Below the pieces are notes generated by a model. The model was not told the origin of the DNA, did no database searches, and saw only the letters and a list, made by a program, of their open reading frames with translations. Positions 29,433-36,449 of a DNA stretch of 36,449 nt are shown in pieces. Position numbers and translations under genes: made by a program. The DNA lies in assembly GCA_028284955.1 (NCBI GenBank), contig JANQQS010000202.1, positions 1 to 36,449 on the forward strand, in the 5' to 3' direction. How positions within the stretch are numbered: the first letter of the stretch is position 1; every line of letters starts with the position of its first letter. The stretch is from Myxococcota bacterium (lineage in GTDB: Bacteria; Myxococcota_A; Polyangia; Polyangiales; Houyiibacteriaceae).

Positions 29433-32400
29433 GAACCACCTCCCGCGGCGTTTCCGCTCTTCGAACCACCACTTCCGCCGCCCAACTTCACCGCCCCGGG
29501 TCGCCCCACGGTGCCATGTACGTAACTCGCGTTGCCACGAAGCTCCGCGGCCAGTGGGTAGCGGCGGGGGTTGAGGCCGTTGAGTTCTTGCTCACAGGTG
29601 CGCGACCAGTCGTTGAACCAACGCACGTTGGTGGCCGTTGTCAGACAGAATTCAAACTTAGAAATCGCTTGCTTTTGTAGCGGCTCCGATTGCTCATCAA
29701 GAGCGCCTACGTAGACGTCGAAGAGATCTGGATCGTTTTCGATCTCTGTCGGAATCGGCGCATCGCGGAATGCGTCCACGAAACTCCGGTACATCTGGCC
29801 GATACGAGCCGCTGACGCGATTTGCCAGGGGGGTGATTCGAGCGGTGGAAGCCCTTCTCGCACGACTACTTTGACCTCGGCGATCTTGTTGTACTCGGTT
29901 TCTGCCGAGCGCAATGCGGCCATCTTCTGATTGACCCACTTGGCAAAATCGCCCTTCGCCCATTTGTTGACGCGATCGAGACTTCGCCCCCCCCGATAGG
30001 TGGGGAATCGAACCGCCTTGAACTCTTCGTAGCGATACTCCGCGAGATAAAACAGCGCCTCTGCAGCGGAATCCAATGCCTCTTTCAGTTGAGTAATCCG
30101 ATCGGCATCGGATACGTCTGCCTGTCCGAGAATTCGAGATGCCGCCCCACGTTGCCAGGTAGACACCGCAGCCTTGAAAAAGCCTTGCGCCTTGCGCTTG
30201 TCGTTCGTGTTCCAATACGCCTTGGCGAGCATCACGTTCGCCCGAATAATCTGATGCGGAAGCGCGATTCGCCGATAGTCCTTCAAGAACTTCTTGTAGT
30301 GACGCGCAACCTCCTGCCAGTTCTCGGAGCGCTCGTAGATCGTGCCAATCGAGAACACGACCTGCGACGTTTCTTGGGGCCGCTTTCGGCGATAGTTTTT
30401 GGCAAAGAGCCGAGCGTTCGCCTCGGCAGCCTCAGTTTCCCCGAGGCCGATTCGGAAAAACACGGCGTTTTGAAGCGCCTCGTGCGCCACCGGACATACA
30501 CCGGCCTCTTTGTCCTCTTCACTACATTTACTACCGTCTTCGCCAGGAAACTGTTTGGCGAAGCGTTCGTAGTAGCTCGCCGCCTGCTCATAAAACGCAA
30601 GCGCGTGAAAGTTTGCGCCCACGAGGTAGACCGATCGCTTGGCCCACTGGCTGTCTTCAAAGCGTTCGATAAGAACATTTCGAACTTGGATCGCGCGCCC
30701 CAAGAGCCGGGCTGCCTCGAAGTTGATCGCAGCATTGTAGAGCACTTCGTCGAGCTTCCCGCATTCTCGGTATCGTCGAAAAATGCGAACGTAAGTCGCC
30801 GCCGCCTCTTTGTGCTTCTTCGATTTCTCGAAACTTTCTGCCTTCTTTCGCAGAACGTCGCACTGAAGTTGACCCAACACCCCACAAAGATCGCTGTGCT
30901 CTTCGCGAGCTGACTCTGTCTTGCAGTAGAAATCCGAAAGCGGGTCGATAGCGTCTCCTAACTCGTCGACGCATTCCGTACGAACCGGTTCCGTCTTTGT
31001 GCCCAGGATATTGAGCGAATCGAGGTAAAGGTTGGCCGCATACTCCGCCAAATCGCTTTCACGGTGGTTCCAAGCGATATCTCGAAACACCACCGCGGCT
31101 TCTTCGTAGTGATTCGCTTCGTAGAATATGCGTGCGCGTCGGTACTTGACCTGCGCCAGGTCGTCGCTCTTGTTCACGAAACAAACGTAGCGAGAAAACG
31201 CCCGCAGCATCCCCTGCTCTAGCTGAGTGAAGGGGCGCTTTTTGTACTTGTCCTCTTCGCTCTGCTCGGGCTCGTCTCGTTTCCGGCGACCGCGCCGACG
31301 CGTCTTTTCCGCCGTCCGCACTTCGCGCTCTCTTCCCTGGTACTGCTGCTGGTAGAGGTTGTTGTAGCAGAGCACCGCGGCATACGCGGCGTCGCTGGTG
31401 AACTCGCCGCGAGGATTGAGCTCGACGACCTTGTCGAACGCAGGCCCGCATTGAGCCCATTCCTCCATCTTCCAGAGCAGCTCCGCGTGGTAGTACGCAA
31501 CCTTGTACGCCGTCGGCCAATCTCTCCGGTCGATATTGGGAAATTTGATGTCATCCATGTTGGGAAACTTCTCGACCAGCAATCGATAGAGTCGCGCCGA
31601 CAGGCCCATCGTTTTCTTGTCGTTCGTCCCTGGCTGGGTGTCCGTTCCCACCGTCTCGCGGTGCCACGAAGTGGCGAGCCAAGCGAGAATGCCCGCCGTC
31701 TCGTTCTTACATTGGGCGAGCGCCTCAGCCGGACGACGACGACTGGAAAACGAATCGTACACGTCGACCATGCGCTCGAGCTCACGAACCTGGTCCGCCT
31801 TCGGCTTGGACGAAATAATCGCGTTGGTCACCCGGCTCTGCCAGTAGCAGAGCTTGTTTCCCCGAGGACGTTCGGCGATGAGTTTGTGGTACACAGAAAT
31901 CGTGGCTGGCCACTTACCAGTGTCGAAGTAGAGCTCACCCAAGTTCTCAAACGTGCCCAGGGCTTGATCCTCATCCTTCGAGTACCGGCGAAAGAACTCG
32001 AGCGCCCGGTCCGGCGTACCGACCTGCGCATAGGGAAGCACCATCTCTCGACGCGCCTGGCGCGCTAGATTGGACGCGTCGGGAGAGTTCGGATGCTGTG
32101 TCGCAAACTCAACCGTTTCCACGAACTTCTGCAGCGCCGCACGATAGTCTTCGCGGTTGTAGTGAGCCCACGCCGATTTATACACGGCGTACCCGTACAC
32201 GCGGTTTCTAGACGGCGGGAATTCGATCACCTTGTTGTAGAACTGAAGCGCGGCGCGCATATCCCCATCGTTGAAGAAGAACTCGGCGAACGAGAGATAC
32301 GCGTGCGGAATGAAGCGGCTCTGGGGGTAGTTTTTGATCAAGCGGTGATAAACTTGTCGCGCTCGATCGTGCTGACGCAGCTCCTCGAGACCAAACGCGA

Positions 32401-33109
32401 GAGAGAACATCACCTCATCCATCCTTCGAAAGTTCGGATGGTCTTGAATGAGCATCGCGTACGTACGAATCGCGTCTTGGCGAGCCGATTTAAGCCGCGC
32501 CGTCGCTTGTTTTTGGCGATTCCTTGCCTGGCTGCATTTGGCGCGATTTTTTTGCTTGCGACAGGCGCGGAAGATCGGGTCGTCAAACGATCGCACCTGC
32601 GCCGTAAGCGCCTGCTGCATCTCAAAATATGTTTCGGCAAGTCGGAGGAGGATGTCGGGGCGCTGCGCGTTGGTTTTCGGCGTATTCTGAACCAGACGCT
32701 TGAGCACCCGCACCTCGCGCTGAAGAAGCTGCCAGGCGCGTGCGCGGATTTTCTGGCGCCCCCGCGCAGTGGCCGCGTCGATCTGAACCGAAGGCCCAGT
32801 GGGACCCATCTTCTTCGCGCTGGCCTTTGCTCGGGCCGCAGTTCGCAGACGCGAGCGCGGCGTGGCTCCTCGCGGAGGACGGCCGCGATTTGGGGTTCCC
32901 CCGGGGCATTGATCGACCGCCTGCCGAGCCGACGCCGGAATGCACTGACCGCCGCCGCTTGAAGAACGCGATGCGATCTGTTGGTTGCCGCTTTGAGCGT
33001 GCAGCGGCAACGCAAAACCGAGCGCCCCGGCGATCGCTAGCCCTGCGAACATGCCCTGCGGCGGCGCGATTCGCTTGCAGAATTCTATACTATCCAATCG
33101 ACCCTTCAT
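29429..33109 (-). CDS. gltD: Large TPR periplasmic protein, GltD/AgmU-like
   Basis: GltD (AgmU) in M. xanthus is a TPR protein of about 1200 residues in the periplasm that moves in helical paths with the gliding complex. Here 1226 residues start at the ATG at 33107-33109, 5 bp after the stop of the upstream gene. The open frame continues to 33193, but that would overlap the upstream gene and delay the signal peptide. The signal ends at LPLHAQ. A low-complexity basic region follows (about 25-90), then TPRs along most of the chain, including YAMLIQDHPNFRRMDEVMF and YHRLIKNYPQSRFIPHAYLS. A basic insert (KTRRRGRRKRDEPEQSEEDK) lies near the middle. The tail is Gly/Ser-rich. The stop overlaps the gltE start. 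Several Cys pairs may form disulfides. Confidence 0.93.
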   Translation of the reverse strand: MKGRLDSIEFCKRIAPPQGMFAGLAIAGALGFALPLHAQSGNQQIASRSSSGGGQCIPASARQAVDQCPGGTPNRGRPPRGATPRSRLRTAARAKASAKKMGPTGPSVQIDAATARGRQKIRARAWQLLQREVRVLKRLVQNTPKTNAQRPDILLRLAETYFEMQQALTAQVRSFDDPIFRACRKQKNRAKCSQARNRQKQATARLKSARQDAIRTYAMLIQDHPNFRRMDEVMFSLAFGLEELRQHDRARQVYHRLIKNYPQSRFIPHAYLSFAEFFFNDGDMRAALQFYNKVIEFPPSRNRVYGYAVYKSAWAHYNREDYRAALQKFVETVEFATQHPNSPDASNLARQARREMVLPYAQVGTPDRALEFFRRYSKDEDQALGTFENLGELYFDTGKWPATISVYHKLIAERPRGNKLCYWQSRVTNAIISSKPKADQVRELERMVDVYDSFSSRRRPAEALAQCKNETAGILAWLATSWHRETVGTDTQPGTNDKKTMGLSARLYRLLVEKFPNMDDIKFPNIDRRDWPTAYKVAYYHAELLWKMEEWAQCGPAFDKVVELNPRGEFTSDAAYAAVLCYNNLYQQQYQGREREVRTAEKTRRRGRRKRDEPEQSEEDKYKKRPFTQLEQGMLRAFSRYVCFVNKSDDLAQVKYRRARIFYEANHYEEAAVVFRDIAWNHRESDLAEYAANLYLDSLNILGTKTEPVRTECVDELGDAIDPLSDFYCKTESAREEHSDLCGVLGQLQCDVLRKKAESFEKSKKHKEAAATYVRIFRRYRECGKLDEVLYNAAINFEAARLLGRAIQVRNVLIERFEDSQWAKRSVYLVGANFHALAFYEQAASYYERFAKQFPGEDGSKCSEEDKEAGVCPVAHEALQNAVFFRIGLGETEAAEANARLFAKNYRRKRPQETSQVVFSIGTIYERSENWQEVARHYKKFLKDYRRIALPHQIIRANVMLAKAYWNTNDKRKAQGFFKAAVSTWQRGAASRILGQADVSDADRITQLKEALDSAAEALFYLAEYRYEEFKAVRFPTYRGGRSLDRVNKWAKGDFAKWVNQKMAALRSAETEYNKIAEVKVVVREGLPPLESPPWQIASAARIGQMYRSFVDAFRDAPIPTEIENDPDLFDVYVGALDEQSEPLQKQAISKFEFCLTTATNVRWFNDWSRTCEQELNGLNPRRYPLAAELRGNASYVHGTVGRPGAVKLGGGSGGSKSGNAAGGGS

Positions 33110-33114
33110 GAGCC

Positions 33115-34896
33115 CTACCTTCCACACCGATTGGTCACTTGCTGACGATAAAACCCAAGTTCGTCGCGCCAGTATTCGCCGTTGAACGGCCAAAGCTGAT
33201 GTTCTTCGTCGACCTCGACGTCGCCGCGACCAGCTCGCTGCGCCGCCACCATCTGCTGTTGAACTTCTTGGTCCAGTTGCCCGCGGCGGAACGTGGCGAG
33301 CTCAAGCTCGACGGCGTCCATCTGGTTCTGCAGGTCCTGAAGTTCTCGAATCAAACGCGCGTATCGGTTCCGCGCGAGATCGCCAGCCTGGTCCACGGCG
33401 AAAGATTTTGCCACCGCGACATCCTGAAGAATCCGCGCGCCAATCGACGAGTTCTGAAACTCGGGTGGCGCTTCGGACAGCCTCTTCTCTTCCGCTTCGA
33501 GCACCTTTACGTACTCCACATGCCCAAGGAGTGTGCGATCGGATAGCGCGGTCGACACGATGCCGCGAATCCTCTCGCTCATATCGGCTTCCCCGGCGCG
33601 CACCTGCTGAAGAAATCGGAAGAACTGGGTGTTGTCCGAAAACCGTGCAAGAACTTGCTCGAGCTCCCGCTTGACCGGTCCGTAGCGAGAGTGGAACTGG
33701 GCCAGAACCGCTTCCGTGTTCTCAAGCTGACAGTTCACAAAAAACGTGACCGCTTTGATCACCAACGCTTCGGGATAGTACGAAGACTCGAAGTAGGGCG
33801 AAAAAAGAGTATGGATATTGCCCAGGGCCCGGGAGTATTCGTCGGCGAGGAAAAACGCCCAGGACGATTCGAACACCGCGTCGAGCCAGTACTCGCTCGA
33901 TTGAGTGACCTGGTTCCACGCTTCCACGGCTTGCCCGAGCAACCGACCGTCGGGAGGCAACCGCTCGCCGGTCTCTCGGTCGGTACGATTCGCCGCGGTG
34001 TAGTAGATGCGCGCGAGCGAAATCCACGCGAGATCCTGCATGCGATTTTCGTCGGTCACCCCTTTCGCATCGCCATCGTCGATGGCACGCAGGATTTCCC
34101 GAAACGCCGCGATCGCAGGTCGCGCGCGCTGCAAGCGAATCGCCGTGATGCCTTCAAAAAATTTTGCCTTTACGTAGTAGGGAGAGTCGCTCGCAACCTG
34201 CTGAAAAATATCCGTAGCCTCTCCAAACTCGCCTTGGCCGTACTTAAATCGCCCCATGAGATAGAGGAGATGGCTGTACAGGCCGCGGCTCTCCGCAGTG
34301 TCGAACTCTGAAAGCTGCTCGACTCCATACTGCCCAACCTTCTCCACGAAGCCCGCCGACTCCGGTAGCTGGGTCGCAAGCTGAGCAAGCCACTGCAGCG
34401 TCTGACCAAAGTAAAGATGCGCCCGACCCTGCTGGACGATCTCGTCAAAGATCGCGAGCGCCGATTGATAGTAACGCAAATGGTACAAGCACTTTCCGAG
34501 GAAAAACTTGGCCTTCTGCAAGTTCGCGGGGGCATCTTGGCTCTCTCCATCGACGATCCGCTGAAATTGGACCGAGGCCTCGGCGTACCGCTGGTTCTGG
34601 TACAGACGCAGTGCGTTCGCGAGCACCTCCGATGGAGGCCCATCCGCCGGTGGAGGCGGTGGCTGGGTCGATTCGGGTGCAGCTTCCTCTTGCGCGGCTC
34701 CCTCGCCTTCGGACTCGGTTCCGACCTCCTCCTCGGTGAACGTCATGCCCTGCGCGCTCGCCGTTGAAGGTGTTCCCAAAACACCTCCGCCAACGATCGC
34801 GACGGCCCCAACGACCGCCGCGACGTGAACCATCACGAAGGTCGTGACGATCGCGCTGGCCGCCGTGATGCACCGAAATAGACCGCTACGCCTCAT
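33115..34896 (-). CDS. Exported TPR protein, GltC-like, first gene of the Glt-like operon
   Basis: The 593 residues start with a signal peptide (MRRSGLFRCITAASAIVTTF onward, cleaved near TASAQG) and an acidic, Pro-rich linker. TPR-like helices cover about residues 95-330, for example RYAEASVQFQRIVDGES and YQSALAIFDEIVQQG. The C-terminal half is helical and ends with EHQLWPFNGEYWRDELGFYR, which I recall from GltC-type proteins. In M. xanthus gltC lies in a separate cluster (gltABC), so a GltC here would be a fusion of the two loci. The name is therefore a suggestion and I leave the symbol empty. The ATG at 34894-34896 has GAGGAG 6 nt upstream. No gene lies upstream on the same strand, so this is the likely operon start. 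Confidence 0.92.
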   Translation of the reverse strand: MRRSGLFRCITAASAIVTTFVMVHVAAVVGAVAIVGGGVLGTPSTASAQGMTFTEEEVGTESEGEGAAQEEAAPESTQPPPPPADGPPSEVLANALRLYQNQRYAEASVQFQRIVDGESQDAPANLQKAKFFLGKCLYHLRYYQSALAIFDEIVQQGRAHLYFGQTLQWLAQLATQLPESAGFVEKVGQYGVEQLSEFDTAESRGLYSHLLYLMGRFKYGQGEFGEATDIFQQVASDSPYYVKAKFFEGITAIRLQRARPAIAAFREILRAIDDGDAKGVTDENRMQDLAWISLARIYYTAANRTDRETGERLPPDGRLLGQAVEAWNQVTQSSEYWLDAVFESSWAFFLADEYSRALGNIHTLFSPYFESSYYPEALVIKAVTFFVNCQLENTEAVLAQFHSRYGPVKRELEQVLARFSDNTQFFRFLQQVRAGEADMSERIRGIVSTALSDRTLLGHVEYVKVLEAEEKRLSEAPPEFQNSSIGARILQDVAVAKSFAVDQAGDLARNRYARLIRELQDLQNQMDAVELELATFRRGQLDQEVQQQMVAAQRAGRGDVEVDEEHQLWPFNGEYWRDELGFYRQQVTNRCGR

Positions 34897-35317
34897 TGAA
34901 CACTCCTCGTTCGCTCAGCAGCTGAACCTGATCGTATGCCCGCAATAAGTCTAGCCTGAACCGTGCGCGAAGATGACAAAAACGGTCGCAAAATCAGCAG
35001 CTTGCATAGACTCGGGACGTCATGATAGGGACGCCACGAACGCAATGTCAAGGAGAATGGCAGCGGGGAATCTTGGAACGGCGGCAGACCCGCCCCTGCG
35101 CAGAGCGTCATCATGGACTGCACTCTTGAAGGAATCGACATCTCTGAGGCAAGCATTCATTGCGCACTACGTATACTCGCGCGCGGGCTCCTTGACACGT
35201 CTGTTCTTTCGCCGGTAGCGTGCCTGTTGTTAGGCGAACTCTCACAGCAATCGTTTATTGACTGACACGCCTGAAGCGCGAGAATTGGGATCGTCGTATT
35301 CTTTACACGGAGTGTGC
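34897..35317. promoter_or_regulatory. Divergent promoter region between the Glt-like operon and the Cys-rich lipoprotein
   Basis: These 421 bp hold no convincing gene. The minus-strand side carries the GAGGAG site of the first operon gene (34903-34908). On the plus-strand side, TTGACT (35258-35263) followed after 16 bp by GAGAAT (35280-35285) is a candidate promoter. A GGAG Shine-Dalgarno (35309-35312) lies 5 nt before the lipoprotein ATG. A second TTGACA is at 35192-35197 without a good -10. I could not find a clear promoter for the minus-strand operon. Confidence 0.45.
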
Positions 35318-35815
35318 ATGAATCGAGACGTCAATGTCGGTCGGTTGGTCCGTCCGGTAGGTCTGCATGTCGGCCTGACGACGCTTATGGGGGTGTTGCT
35401 GGTGGGGAGCGTGCTCACGGGCTGCAAAAGCAGCGCAGTGGGAGACCCTTGCGACCCTGAAGCGATCCCTGAAGGAGGCTTTAACGCCACGGAAGCGTTC
35501 CTCGAGACGAGCTCTGTACAGTGCCGCACTCGGGTTTGCCTCGTCTACAAGCTTTCCGGCGACCCGTCGCAAAGCCTCGAAGACTGCGAAGCGATGGGGG
35601 GAGGCGACTGCGACACCAGACCTCCCCAATCTGAAATCGACCAGCGCGTCTATTGCTCATGCCGCTGCAGTAGCCCACCAGGCTCCAGCACGCCGACCTG
35701 CAGTTGTCCGGGCGGCTTTACTTGCGTAGACGTTCTAGAGCTCGGCGGACCAGGCATCGAAGGAGGCTACTGCGTTCGCGAAGACACGCCGGGCCTTGAG
35801 GAAGAACTTCAATAA
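35318..35815 (+). CDS. Cysteine-rich lipoprotein, unknown function
   Basis: The 165 residues start with a signal peptide ending in the lipobox LTGC, so Cys36 is probably lipidated. The mature part has 12 further cysteines, grouped as QCRTRVC, EDC...GDC, YCSCRC and TCSCPGGFTC, which suggests up to six disulfides in an oxidising compartment. I do not recognise the family. Small Cys-rich lipoproteins of this look are common in Myxococcota-type genomes. The frame is open from 35258, but the ATG at 35318 has a good Shine-Dalgarno and starts at the signal. The 3' end overlaps the next gene by about 20 bp. It is divergent from the Glt-like operon and shares its control region, but a link is not shown. 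Confidence 0.88.
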   Translation: MNRDVNVGRLVRPVGLHVGLTTLMGVLLVGSVLTGCKSSAVGDPCDPEAIPEGGFNATEAFLETSSVQCRTRVCLVYKLSGDPSQSLEDCEAMGGGDCDTRPPQSEIDQRVYCSCRCSSPPGSSTPTCSCPGGFTCVDVLELGGPGIEGGYCVREDTPGLEEELQ

Positions 35816-36179
35816 GAGCGATCGCCTCGCGCATGCTCGTCTTGGGGAAGAACTGATCGCCCAGGAGCTCGTTTCACGCGGCTTTCAGATCGTAGGTCGT
35901 AACGTCAGAGTCGGTCGGTTGGAGATCGATGTGATCGCACGACGAGGCTCGCAGCTCGTATTCTGCGAAGTGCGCACCCGTTCGACAGATCAGATCGTCC
36001 ACCCCGCCGAAACGATCACCCGGGCCAAACAACAGCGAATTCGCCGCGCCGCAGCTCGTTGGATGGCGTCACAAAAGCAACGGCTCGACGCGCACCCTCA
36101 ATTCGACGCCGCCTCGGTAATCCTGCATCCCGACGACGGTGGTGGGCCGCAGATCGAGTACTACGAAAACGCATTCTAG
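35796..36179 (+). CDS. YraN family (UPF0102) nuclease-like protein
   Basis: YraN proteins have a PD-(D/E)XK nuclease-like fold; their role is not settled. The 127 residues match in length and motifs: LGEELIAQELVSRGFQIVGRN, then LEIDVIA (43-49; E43 and D45) and LVFCEVRTR (54-62; E58). The usual GEID is LEID here, and EVK is EVR, a conservative change at the catalytic Lys position. The only visible start is TTG at 35796-35798, inside the lipoprotein gene, because no ATG or GTG comes before the conserved GEEL. The overlap suggests translational coupling. The C-terminus (QFDAASVILHPD...YENAF) also fits the family. Confidence 0.88.
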   Translation: MRKNFNKSDRLAHARLGEELIAQELVSRGFQIVGRNVRVGRLEIDVIARRGSQLVFCEVRTRSTDQIVHPAETITRAKQQRIRRAAARWMASQKQRLDAHPQFDAASVILHPDDGGGPQIEYYENAF

Positions 36180-36242
36180 TGTAGAGCAGTGGCCTTTTGC
36201 CCTGATCGCGGCTTACCTCCCCTGCACGGCCAGCCGAAGTAC

Positions 36243-36256
36243 CCGACGTACGTCGG
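36243..36256. other. 14-bp perfect palindrome downstream of the yraN-like gene
   Basis: ccgacgtacgtcgg reads the same on both strands at 36243-36256. It lies 64 bp after the stop codon, in a 270-bp stretch without a convincing gene. It could be an operator or simply chance. No flanking gene start is visible to show what it would control. Confidence 0.45.
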
Positions 36257-36407
36257 ATGGCCTGCGCTGCCGGGGCGCTCGCGCTCAGACCAAAATCTCA
36301 GCACTCTATGGGACGCGACTCGAGTTGACGATCAACAGGAAGACATCCGACGAACTCCCCGGCAACCATGTCACGTGCCTCCTGGCGGGGGAGTTTGGGT
36401 GAATCGG

Positions 36408-36449
36408 CGGGGTCGTACCCCGACGAGAGGGTCTGGGTGCCAGACCCTC
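36408..36449. repeat. Two stacked hairpins at the window end, REP-like
   Basis: The first hairpin has 6-bp arms cggggt and accccg (36408-36422). The second has 10-bp perfect arms gagggtctgg and ccagaccctc (36427-36449) around a 3-nt loop and touches the last base of the window. The second resembles GGGTCTGG-type palindromes that occur in many copies in other soil bacteria. A bidirectional terminator is the alternative. The full extent is cut off by the window edge. Confidence 0.55.

Noticed and set aside
33110-33193. Upstream extension of the gltD-like gene to 33193
   Set aside because: It would overlap the previous gene by 79 bp and bury the signal peptide. The ATG at 33109 starts at the signal.
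36139-36402. 87-residue plus-strand frame after the yraN-like gene
   Set aside because: It overlaps the yraN-like 3' end, has no Shine-Dalgarno and its composition is that of random sequence.

Overview
The window reads as chromosomal DNA of a Gram-negative bacterium of moderately high GC, most likely a member of the Myxococcota or a close relative. The main reason is a block of about 20 kb on the minus strand (13065-34896) that matches, gene for gene, the 'G5' gliding-motility (Glt) locus of Myxococcus xanthus. It holds a large TPR protein like GltD/AgmU, a TPR lipoprotein like GltE/AglT, a small exported protein like GltF/CglF, an FHA-transmembrane-TonB-like protein like GltG/PglI, and a giant 3356-residue TPR protein like GltI/AgmK. 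All family names rest on recalled architecture and motifs. No database search was run.

Layout. 1-4689 (minus strand) is housekeeping: greA, carB and tsaE, with the tail of a plus-strand gene at the very start. 4842-8174 (plus strand) has an exported M1-type metallopeptidase, a six-helix membrane protein overlapping it by 4 bp, and a lipoprotein with a BamE/SmpA-like tail. 8178-9208 (minus strand) is a probable frameshifted lipoprotein gene directly behind opgH. 9219-13075 is a divergent pair, opgH (minus) and opgD (plus), for osmoregulated periplasmic glucan. 13065-14267 is a SAM-dependent methyltransferase whose start codon overlaps the stop codon of the giant TPR gene. 14264-34896 is the Glt-like operon. 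34897-35317 is a divergent promoter region. 35318-36179 (plus strand) has a cysteine-rich lipoprotein and a YraN-family protein. 36180-36449 is non-coding and ends in stacked hairpins.

How the genes may work together. By analogy with M. xanthus, GltG would span the inner membrane, with its FHA domain in the cytoplasm and its TonB-like domain in the periplasm. GltD, GltE, GltF and the first TPR protein (GltC-like) would form the periplasmic part, and GltI would be a cytoplasmic scaffold. The outer-membrane barrels (GltA/B/H) and the second TonB-like protein (GltJ/AgmX) are not in this window. The block carries two members I cannot place in the model: a second TPR protein with a lipoprotein-like N-terminus (24396-25268) and the coupled methyltransferase.

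At least three plus-strand genes share a TANNCT hexamer 7-9 nt before the ATG and lack a Shine-Dalgarno sequence. This suggests leaderless transcription. No tRNA, rRNA, CRISPR array, transposase or phage gene was seen.
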